A stretch of 22,376 bases of DNA from Coemansia sp. RSA 922 (taxonomy: Eukaryota; Kickxellomycota; Kickxellomycetes; Kickxellales; Kickxellaceae): the NCBI GenBank assembly GCA_027577415.1, contig JANBQS010000294.1, forward strand, positions 1-22,376. The letters are read 5' to 3'. The notes beneath the pieces are model-generated. The model made no database searches. It was given only the letters and a program-made list of their open reading frames with translations, and had not been told where the DNA came from. Both the position numbers and the translations under genes were made by a program. Position 1 is the stretch's first letter. Each line of letters opens with the position of its first letter. Of this stretch, positions 8,642 to 16,600 are shown piece after piece.

Positions 8642-9027
8642 CATTCTTCAAAGCCAAGGACAAAGGGGCCAAGTCTCACCAATTGGTTGGCCAAGCCCTA
8701 AGCTATGTACCTCACCACAAGAATGTATTCTATGGACAAAGAGAGATTTGGCAGGCCTTTGATTAATCAACTCTTTTTTTAATTAGTGCAGTTAACATTA
8801 AACATAGACAGCAAATGCCTTGAAGATTTTTCATTACTACTGGGCGTTATGGCCATTTTGCTGAGACGTGGGCAAAGCGATGGTGGATGTCTCACATAAA
8901 CTTAATTTAATGTTATTGGTTGAAACTAAAGTTTGACTAACTAAAGAAAGGCAGCTACATGTCAGGTACAAATAATGAAAGTTGCTCACTAATACACGTA
9001 TCATATTGTCTGGCATGATTGCAAAGG
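8642..9027. other. Spacer between genes A and B, nothing identified
   Basis: AT-rich DNA holding the distal upstream region of gene A and the 3' flank of gene B. Short frames here have no recognisable product. Confidence 0.4.
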
Positions 9028-9447
9028 TTACTTGATTCTGTTGGATGTAGCATCAGCCAGGGTCTCTATCGCTTTTGCGTATTGAATCCTTCCTTCTGTC
9101 TTTGAACACATTTGCGCCAATGAAAGATAGTAGAAATATACATTCTCTGCCTCCTTTCCTAGTCTTTTTTCTATGGCTGCAAATCTATTTGCATTACAAA
9201 ACACAATTAGAACATGTTTGTCTACTGTGTCATATATGTTTATAGACTCGCCTGTTTCATAGGAAGAGTATGCGGCCTCTGTAACAATATAAGCAGAGTT
9301 GCCTTCATCATATGTCGGATGTTGTTTAATAGTTTTTGCGTAAGAATCTACATAGTTGAGGCCAGTAACGACTATTGCTCTCTCCAAATGGGCCTCGACT
9401 ACATTTTCTTTGATCCACATAGCCAAACATCTAACGTCATTAGACAT
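9028..9447 (-). CDS. Gene B: small island protein, divergent relative of A and D
   Basis: The 139-residue protein is of unknown family, with no signal peptide and no membrane segment. It starts MSNDVRCLAMWIKENVVEAH. Strand-like stretches (AYIVTEAAYSS, HVLIVFCN) lead into helices. It shares an ungapped pattern with gene D: V-F-C, four residues, F, two, I, two, R-L, then 17 residues and C (VFCNANRFAAIEKRL here, VFCLQEYFDRIQHRL in D). Similarity elsewhere is weak. The frame is open upstream to 9606, but that part is the translated promoter: the TATA box reads as Tyr-Lys-Arg. I therefore chose the ATG at 9447, 110 nt after the TATA box and close to the 102 nt of A and D. It has a similar length, strand and promoter to its neighbours. 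The function is unknown. Confidence 0.62.
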   Translation of the reverse strand: MSNDVRCLAMWIKENVVEAHLERAIVVTGLNYVDSYAKTIKQHPTYDEGNSAYIVTEAAYSSYETGESINIYDTVDKHVLIVFCNANRFAAIEKRLGKEAENVYFYYLSLAQMCSKTEGRIQYAKAIETLADATSNRIK

Positions 9448-9660
9448 GATAAATTCAAAAGATGCGTTTAAAACTGTCAACAAATGTGAAAATAGTAATG
9501 TATAAATGTGGTGGAGAGAGGGAGAAGGAGAAGAAAAGAGGAGAACATGGCTGTCTCTTTTATACCCCAGCTGGGATTGTAGCCAGAGAAGGAAAATCGC
9601 TTGCACGAGCCTTTATCCCCCAACCACTCTACAGTTCTTTCCACACTTGAAAGAAATGGA
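9448..9660 (-). promoter_or_regulatory. Gene B copy of the conserved promoter module
   Basis: AGAGTGGTTGGGG (9618-9630) lies 64 nt from TATAAAAGAGACAG (TATA box 9557-9564), the same spacing as in A and D. The sequence between the two is largely different. The leader repeats the GAGAACATGG…AGAAGAAAAGAGG-type block. The far part at 9631-9660 matches the region upstream of D almost exactly. Confidence 0.58.
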
Positions 9661-10685
9661 AAAACGTCAGATTCAGACAAGGATTATTTCCACGCTTTGA
9701 GCAAAGAAATTCCTCATTGTCGCATTATATCCAAATTTCTTGTTTCCACTTTTCTCAAGTCCTCAAAGCACACCCAACATAAATCAGCATTAATAGTGTT
9801 AGCAGACTATCAACTAATGACAAGCATAGCTGAGCTGTGAGCCAATTCAGGCCATGCAGCATGTTTATCCAAGTACAACCTACAAAGAGCACCTTTTTAG
9901 CACCATTAGAAGCACCTTTCTCTTCTCCGTTGTTGATTTTAAGTAAAATATAATTTACTATTTGAAGATTAAGGGTATACTCTCACACCTACTATGGATG
10001 GATTAGTACTTTTAATATAATTCTTAATGACTTGCTAGCTGGCGTTGGAAGACATTTTAACATTATATCCTTCACAGCCAATTGCCCGAGATTTAGCTAA
10101 TGTCGATATGCTTTTCTTAGCTGTTTGGCCAACCATTAATCCAAAGGCTCACTGGTCATGTTAGGTTTTAAACTTTGATATTTGAGAATAAAAATAAATA
10201 TTAGAAAACGAGACCTGGCTCCTTGTTTTGATGTTGTGAAAACCGCGTTTTATCCTCACTCGTTGCACTGATCTGATTTACCGATCGATTAGTGTCGTTA
10301 GCGAGTCGGCAGCTAACAGGTCAGTTGGCAAGCTGGGTGCGTTTGTCAAGAGCAAGTCAAAGTTGGACAATAGAATTCTCATTAGGGGGAATTTCCAGCA
10401 GTGTGCTTAGGCACTGCCGTGCCTTAAATGCCATCCAAAAGTTTTCCTATGTTACTCAACTACACTTCCCTACGTTTTGAATTCTTATTCACATAGCTTT
10501 CCTCTTATGTGCTTAGTAGAGGTGGCGCTTCCTATTTAAGTACGTACATAAACAATGGATTGGTAAAATGCAATATACGCTTTGATAAACTTATTAATGT
10601 GAAGAAGGAAAACTACGTCCAAAAAACCTTCTATCGTAAAATGGCTAGTCAGCTACTACTGGTAAAGCTTTCAAATAGACTTGGC
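9661..10685. other. Spacer of about 1 kb between genes B and C, no gene supported
   Basis: AT-rich, with only short frames. A plus-strand frame at 10292-10480 lacks an ATG start and resembles no family. A short perfect hairpin (6-bp stem, 4-nt loop) sits at 10409-10424. No transposase, reverse transcriptase, tRNA or terminal repeat was seen. Confidence 0.4.
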
Positions 10686-11087
10686 TCAATTACCATAGTG
10701 ATCCTTAGGAGTAGGGTAAACTCCAATTAAAGACGTCAATCTATGCTCACGCTTTATAAGGGCATTTGCTTTATCCTCAATCTCCTTGAAAAACGTTTCA
10801 TGCCCAATCTTGGAAGCATAATCCAAGAGTGCTTTATAAGCACCATCATCGTTTTTAAGTGCTAAATACATACTAATTTCATTACTTGTTTCACGAAAGC
10901 TCTCTAAAAACTCACCAATGGGTGTAAACTTTGTCTCTTCAATAACCGAGAAGACCCTATTATATATTTCACCATCTCCGACCAAATCGCCTTTAAAGTT
11001 TCTTTTAACATTTTCAAAATATATGTAATTGCCACAAGCAATTACGACTTTGCCATTTTTGAATTCAAAACAATATAGATTAACCAT
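10686..11087 (-). CDS. Gene C: small island protein, possible distant relative of A, B and D
   Basis: The 133-residue protein is of unknown family, beginning MVNLYCFEFKNGKVVIACGN and ending in a charged tail (TPKDHYGN). There is no signal peptide or membrane segment. The N-terminal third alternates like beta strands. The C-terminal part (ISMYLALKNDDGAYKALLDY, then FFKEIEDKANALI) follows the strand-then-two-helices pattern of A, B and D. It aligns ungapped with B over about 33 residues with few identities (Ala, Lys, Phe), so the relationship is only suggestive. A TATATAAA box lies 109 nt before the ATG, the same distance as in its neighbours, but the AGAGTGGTTGGGG element is absent. The matching strand, size and TATA distance support it as a real gene. 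Confidence 0.55.
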   Translation of the reverse strand: MVNLYCFEFKNGKVVIACGNYIYFENVKRNFKGDLVGDGEIYNRVFSVIEETKFTPIGEFLESFRETSNEISMYLALKNDDGAYKALLDYASKIGHETFFKEIEDKANALIKREHRLTSLIGVYPTPKDHYGN

Positions 11088-11195
11088 CTTAAAATTACTA
11101 TTAGTGAAAGTAGTAGTAAATCAATATAAATGTTGTTGATAAAGTAAGTGAGTTTGTTGGCTGAAAACTAAAAGAGGGGAGCAGCAGCAGCTTGG

Positions 11196-11203
11196 TTTAT
11201 ATA
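11196..11203 (-). promoter_or_regulatory. TATA box of gene C
   Basis: TATATAAA on the minus strand lies 109 nt before the gene C ATG. The spacing matches the TATA boxes of A, B and D (102-110 nt). A CAG-rich stretch follows it in the leader. Confidence 0.45.
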
Positions 11204-11271
11204 GCAGAAAAAAGAGCAGCTTTTCCACTTGCTACAAGGATAGCCATGCAAGGAAAAAGCTGCACCTCTAT

Positions 11272-11560
11272 CCCCACTTTCTCCTCTAGCAATCAGCGGC
11301 AATAATTGCAGTTCTTAGCCTCAAAGGTCGTCCAAGTCCTGCTTCAAAACAGATGAGACTTTAAAGAACAGCTGCTTGCCAGCGAAAACAGCAAACAGTG
11401 CACTTTTCTCCCCACTTTCTCCTCTGGCAATCAGCGGCAATAATTGCTGCTCTTAGTCTCAAAGGATGTCCAAGTCCTGCTTCAACACAGATGAGACTTT
11501 GAAGAACAGCTATTTGCCAGTGAAAACAGCAAACTGTGCACTCCAATGCCCACTTTTTAC
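11272..11560. repeat. 138-bp tandem repeat, two full units and a partial third
   Basis: Unit one (11272-11409) and unit two (11410-11547) each begin CCCCACTTTCTCCTCT and share CAATCAGCGGCAATAATTGC, GTCCAAGTCCTGCTTCAA and AACAGATGAGACTTT-type blocks. By eye they are about 90 percent identical. A third start (CCCACTTTT) follows at the same 138-bp period near 11549. The array lies 185-460 bp upstream of gene C and may act in its control. The period is a multiple of three and unit-spanning frames exist, but they have no ATG-to-stop logic of a gene. Confidence 0.8.
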
Positions 11561-12324
11561 ACCAGAAAACTAAGCAAAAGAAGAAACTTATCCAATTAAT
11601 GTGCCTCCTTTTTCAAAGGAAATTGTAACAACAATATCAGCACTTCTTCAAACTGAAGTGTTTCCTTGTTGTTTAAGGCGCAGTTTCCAAAAGAGTACTA
11701 GAGGTTGTTAACAACGTATGACTATGCCAACTGTTAGAGGACTTGTTTTGAATCAATGAATTATAATATGCAATAGAGGAATCTTCCCGATTCCTTGCCT
11801 GGATGCTGGGTAGGCAAGCACTTAAATACTACAATGCATTTTATGATCATCAACCATAGCCTTCAGCTATAATTATCATGTATGGTAACACAAATGTAGG
11901 TGTTAAACAAGTCAACAGTATCCATACGTGACAACAATCTAGCAATTTCTGTTCTCAGTGTTTTGAGAAATTAATTCCAGCATTGACCCAATAATTGATA
12001 TCCAGTTTTCCAAGGCCTCTAAAACACTTGCTGCAAATTTGTATTGTGACAATTTAACTGAAGATTCTGTGTTTTATACTCGGTACAATGCTCTATTTCA
12101 CCAGAAAAAACCTACATGTTAAATAAACTGTAAAAGGTAAAATGTCTGAATAAAAAATTAATAACTACTTGGCAACAAAATCGTGGGCCTTGAAGTTCAT
12201 CATGGTTGCAGGCCCTGATAATTCAAAGTGACACCAATGGTAATCATTAGAGGAAACATGGACATTGGGGGATTGCGAGTGTAGATGCAATTTCAACATG
12301 CTGCATCAACCATGCCTTTGTTGT
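11561..12324. other. Spacer upstream of the tandem repeat and downstream of gene D, with a 44-codon frame
   Basis: Mostly AT-rich DNA without a recognised gene. A minus-strand frame at 12165-12299 would encode 44 residues (starts MLKLHLHSQSPNVHV, ends NFKAHDFVAK) and might be a gene remnant or chance. Two adjacent perfect 7-bp hairpins occur at 11777-11795 and 11794-11818. Confidence 0.35.
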
Positions 12325-12756
12325 TTAGAATCCTTTTTCGTAAGCAATAGTTATAATATTCTCTATGTCGGCGAGCTGAATGTGTGAATAAGTTATTGAG
12401 CCAACCCTCTTATTCTCGTATAACATAATGCGTTTATCATTTGTTAATAAGCACAACTTCATTACTTTTTTAAGAAAATCAATACATGGTATATCGTATT
12501 CCTTTAGACGATGTTGTATTCTATCAAAGTACTCTTGTAGGCAAAATACAAAGCAGGTATCACTGTTGACAGTTGTGTTGGTGGTGTCCCTATTTATGAC
12601 GTAAAAAGTATAAACGTCACTAAGGTGGCCATAGTAGCTCTGCACATTGTGAGCAATATCACTGGCTGGACCACTAATCTTGTGAGTTGGAACTTGATGC
12701 AAAGTTGCATAGTTTCCCTCTATATGTATAACATCATAATATTTGTTATCAGCCAT
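12325..12756 (-). CDS. Gene D: small island protein, apparently intact paralogue of gene A
   Basis: The 143-residue protein is of unknown family, starting MADNKYYDVIHIEGNYATL. The first 78 codons differ from gene A by only two bases, and the rest is clearly related but divergent. The order of predicted elements is strands (YYDVIHIEG, VYTFYVINRD, CFVFCLQE), a helix (YFDRIQHRLKEY), a second helix (IDFLKKVMKLCLL), a strand (RIMLYE) and a last helix (LADIENIITIAYEKGF). The shared motif VFC-x4-F-x2-I-x2-RL with 17 residues to C links it to gene B. The strand/helix order vaguely recalls small longin-type domains, but I see no diagnostic motif, so this is only a lead for profile searches. It lies under the conserved promoter module with three TGACGTA sites further upstream. 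Confidence 0.68.
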   Translation of the reverse strand: MADNKYYDVIHIEGNYATLHQVPTHKISGPASDIAHNVQSYYGHLSDVYTFYVINRDTTNTTVNSDTCFVFCLQEYFDRIQHRLKEYDIPCIDFLKKVMKLCLLTNDKRIMLYENKRVGSITYSHIQLADIENIITIAYEKGF

Positions 12757-12960
12757 TGCAATATGTGGGTGTATATAGAACTATTGGCTAGTGGGTAAAT
12801 AATGTAGGAATAATTTTGTGTAGAGAGGTAGAAGAAAAGAGGAGAACGTAGCTGTCTCTTTTATACTGCAACTGAAGTGGTGGTCGAAGGACAACACTTG
12901 CTTGAATAGGCCTTTTTTCCCCAACCACTCTACAGTGCTTTCCACACTTGAAAGAAATGG
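12757..12960 (-). promoter_or_regulatory. Gene D copy of the conserved promoter module
   Basis: AGAGTGGTTGGGG (12919-12931) lies 64 nt from TATAAAAG (12858-12865), which is 102 nt before the ATG. It aligns ungapped to the module of gene A (offset 4301). At 12931-12960 it matches the gene B module (TTTCCACACTTGAAAGAAAT), where A differs. Confidence 0.6.
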
Positions 12961-13000
12961 AAAAGGGCAGGGCAATGTATTTTGAGCAGGGAGTGAAGCA

Positions 13001-13219
13001 TACGTCATAGTTTTGTCTTTCCTGTTTCTTTGAAACATAGAAACAAGATATTGAACTGAATATGTCACTATCCGAGTTGGGTATTTCCGAGTATGCAACA
13101 TGCCAAGTGCTCTTTCGCTGCCTTTTTACTGCAAAGAAGCCAATGAGTAGGGAGGAAAGCATACGTCATACCAGCATGGACTTCTTTGTCTCAAAGAAGC
13201 AAAAGAAAACCATGACGTA
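13001..13219. promoter_or_regulatory. Three TGACGTA sites upstream of gene D
   Basis: TGACGTA occurs on minus at 13001-13007 and 13162-13168 and on plus at 13213-13219. The first two sit in a longer shared context (AAGCATACGTCATA). TGACGT cores are bound by ATF/CREB and related bZIP factors. Three copies in 220 bp is more than expected by chance. Regulation of gene D is inferred from position. Confidence 0.35.
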
Positions 13220-13643
13220 AATCGGAATGTTTTGTTTCCGAAATGTCAATGTGTTGTTTGGGTGCATCTTTTGAAAGAGCACATCAGCCAAGCTCAGCGC
13301 TGTTCAGCTTTGCTTATTTGTAGTCGACTTGGTCGTAATTCTCACAAGCCATGAAAAGCAAGTATCATTTTTTTTACCACCGCGAGATAGAGACACTGGC
13401 TCTTTTACTTTACATAAGAGGCGAGAAAGCGGCTGCTAGAACCCGTTGAGGGACCGAGTGAGAATCTATGCATTCCTATATCAAGAACAGGATATTCACT
13501 AGAATCGATATGCACTTTAACATATCTTCACGGACACTCTTCAGCGACACCAAGCAATATCCAGAGTGCAACACAGAACAAAAGATAGAAACGTTAAATA
13601 TATATACAGTAGACAGATTTTGAAAATAGTGGATAAAAAAAAT
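13220..13643. other. Spacer at the right border of the island, no gene seen
   Basis: This holds the 3' flank of the ABC transporter and the distal upstream region of gene D. No recognisable frame or RNA gene was found. Confidence 0.45.
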
Positions 13644-16600
13644 CTAGTCACCAAAGTCGTTAGTCTTCACCAGTAAGGCAAACAACCCGTCCTTCTCCAT
13701 GAGTTCCTTTGGAGTGCCGATCTCCGCAATCTCGCCCTTATCCATGACAATAATGCGGTCGCTGTTCTTCACAGTATCCAGACGATGGGCAATAGTGAGT
13801 ACAGTACAGTCGCAGAACTCCTTGCGGATAAGCTCCTGGATACTCCGATCAGTCTCCAGATCCACGTCAGCCGTAGCCTCGTCCAACACAATAATCTGCC
13901 GTCTACGCATAAGCAGCCGACACAAGCTAAACAACTGCTGCTGGCCGTTGCTAAACCGATAGTCGTCATTGTAGATATAGCGGTTGAGACCCGTGCTCGG
14001 ACAATAATCGTACTCGTCAGTATCAGGCATCTCGTCCAGCGCCATCAGAACCAAACGCATCAACCAGCCGGACTTTGCCCACCTCTCCTTTATCTCCAGC
14101 TGCTCGTCGTCGTAAATATCGTCCTCATCGTCGCTGTCATCGTCGGGGTTTTCGGGAGTCTTGCGCTTGGGTGCTACAATCTTGGATATATCGCACTTGA
14201 TCATCGACGCCCACATATCCTCGACCGTGAACTCTTGCATAGGATCCAAGTTCTGCCGAACAGTACCACTAAACATCGTCGACTCTTGCGGGATAATGCC
14301 CAGCCGCGGCCGCAAGTCTCCCACCCCAATCTCCTCAATATCCTGGCCGTCAATAACAATAGACCCCTGGCCGTCGGGTCCATTAGCCAAACGGAAAAGC
14401 GCCTTGGCCAGCGTCGACTTGCCAGCGCCAGTACGCCCAACGATACCGATTTTCTCGCCCGGCCTGATCTCCAAATTGATATTATTGAGCGCAGGCTTCA
14501 ATCCCTCGGCATAGCGCATAGTGTAGTTGCGCATCTGGATCGCGCCCTCGCGCGGCCACTCTGGCTCAGGCCGACATTCGTCAATAATGTAGGGCGCCTC
14601 CGGTGGTAGATCAGTGTAGTGACGGTAAAGATCGATATTGTCCGCAAACTGCAGCACGCGGCTCGGCAAGTTGACAATATCACCGATATTGGAGATCAGC
14701 GTATTCATCAGCTGCTTGCATGTAATGAGGTCGCCCGAAGTAACACGGTAAATAGTAGTCTGCGACTGCAACAGCATCGAGAACGTCATCAGCATATCGC
14801 CAGCATCGTCGATAAGCCGGTGCATGTGGCCGCCCAGCGTATATAGTGCCGAACTAGGCTGCTGCAGCCGCGCCTCCTCGTCCTTACCCTCGATATGCAA
14901 GTCCGTGAAATGCGCCTCGACGCCATACAGCCGGATCATGCGCTCAGCACCAGTGATCAAGTCAGAAGCGCGGTTCCTGCGCACACGACTAGCACGCGCA
15001 ATCTTTTCCAGCGACCGCGTAGCCGGGTCAACAAACCCATCACGCTTGACAACCGCCCAGGCGATCAGCGGCGAGATAACCAGCAGCTGAGGCGCCGTAC
15101 GCGCTACCCGATAAATCGACAGACCCGTCTGCAGTGCGGTTGAGAACTCCGACATCAGGAACCGCGGCACGCCGCCCGACACAACGTCCGCGCCTTCATT
15201 ATACGCCGTCGAGATCTGGTGCCGACTAGTACTGTCAAAGAACGACAATGGTGCATGGATCAGACTCTCCACAAACGAGATCTTGATCTCGTCGTTCAAG
15301 TACCGCTGGTCGATGGTATCCTTGATATACATCTCCACGCGGCAGACTATTGTGCCTACGATCCGGCTCAAAAAGTGCACCTTGAGGTACGATATCACTG
15401 CGCCGGTACTCGCGCTGCCCGACTGACTGTTGGCCCGGAGCGCGTCCAGCTTCAGGCCGTCCAGGATAAACGACGACACGGGGCTGAATATGCCCGAGAA
15501 CAACATGCTGGCTAGCACTGGCAGTCCGCACATACGCAAGATATAGACGGCGTTCTCGCGGTTGCTCCACTTACGCGCCGGCCTATCCCCATCATCTCTG
15601 CTGCGGCCCTTGTCGCTATCGGCATCACTGTCATAGTCACTGTCCTCGGTCGGAGTAAGAGATGGCTCACTATCATCGTTGACAGCAGTAACCGACGACT
15701 TGTCAGATTCACAGCTCGGCGAGTCCGGCACCACAGACTTGTTGTACTCACGCGGCACCTGAGTCACAACCGAGACATTGCCGCTATCCACAGTGACCAC
15801 CTGGTTACAGAACGGCAGGATGGCTTCAGCGTGGGTAGCCACAATCCGCAGCTTATCGCCCAGCATACCCGAGCTCAAAATAACGTTATCCAAGATATGC
15901 CGCTTAACCACAGCATCCACAGCCGACAACGGGTCGTCAAAGATATAGATATCCGCACGCGAGTACACAGTCCGCGCCAGCGCCAGCCTCGCCCTCTGCC
16001 CACCCGACAAGTTGATGCCACGCTCGCCAATGACGGTCAGATCGCGGTCCGGCCAGGCGTCCAAATCCTCCATGAGCGCACACGCGTAGATGACGCGCCA
16101 GTAGTGGTCCTCGTCAAACTCACGGCCAAACAGAATATTGTCGCGCAAAGTGCTACTCGCAATCCACGGCGTCTGCTCCAAGTAGCTGACCGTACCGCAT
16201 ACCTGGCCTCCGCCCTGCGCCATCTCCATCTCGCTACACATAGCTAGGAGCAAGGAAGATTTTCCGCCCGCCGTTTTGCCCACCACAGCGACCAGCTCGC
16301 CAGCATCCGCCGAGAACGACACGTCCCTCAGTGTCAGCCGCTTCTTCCGCCACTTGAAGCTACACGCATCCATGCGAATCGAGGCCCCAGCCGAAGTCTC
16401 AACGTCCTTTTGCGGTAGTGCGTTAATGTAGTCGCCACGCAAGGCGCATTCCAGCGTGCGGTTACACTTGAACAGCGTCCTGAACCGCTGGAGCTTGTAA
16501 AAGATGCCGCTGATACTGCTCTGCATATTGTCGCCGTGACTGCTGAGCTCAAACAGCTCCGCATTGGTAATCGGGTTAGCCGCGCCAGACGCCGTCTGCA

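Noticed and set aside
8487..8672. Minus-strand frame with a peptide (QYKRDSHVLLFSS) also found upstream of B and D
   Set aside because: The conserved peptide is the translated promoter module: Tyr-Lys-Arg is the TATAAAAGA box itself. Conservation is at DNA level, and the frames end before or differ at the real starts.
9448..9606. N-terminal extension of gene B in the same frame
   Set aside because: It contains the TATA box and leader. The ATG at 9447 gives the TATA-to-ATG distance and protein length seen in the neighbours.
10292..10480. Plus-strand 62-codon frame
   Set aside because: It has no ATG start, no family resemblance and no promoter of the island type.
11361..11546. Cys/Trp-containing frame across the 138-bp repeat
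   Set aside because: The period is a multiple of three, so the repeat stays open by itself. The frame has no link to any conserved protein.
12788..13162. 124-residue minus-strand frame upstream of gene D
   Set aside because: It runs across the TATA box and the promoter elements and is only partly shared with A. It is not gene-like outside that block.
7400..13643. Transposon, retroelement or virus-derived origin of the island
   Set aside because: No transposase, integrase, polymerase or capsid-like frame, no terminal inverted or long direct repeats, and no target-site duplication seen at its borders.
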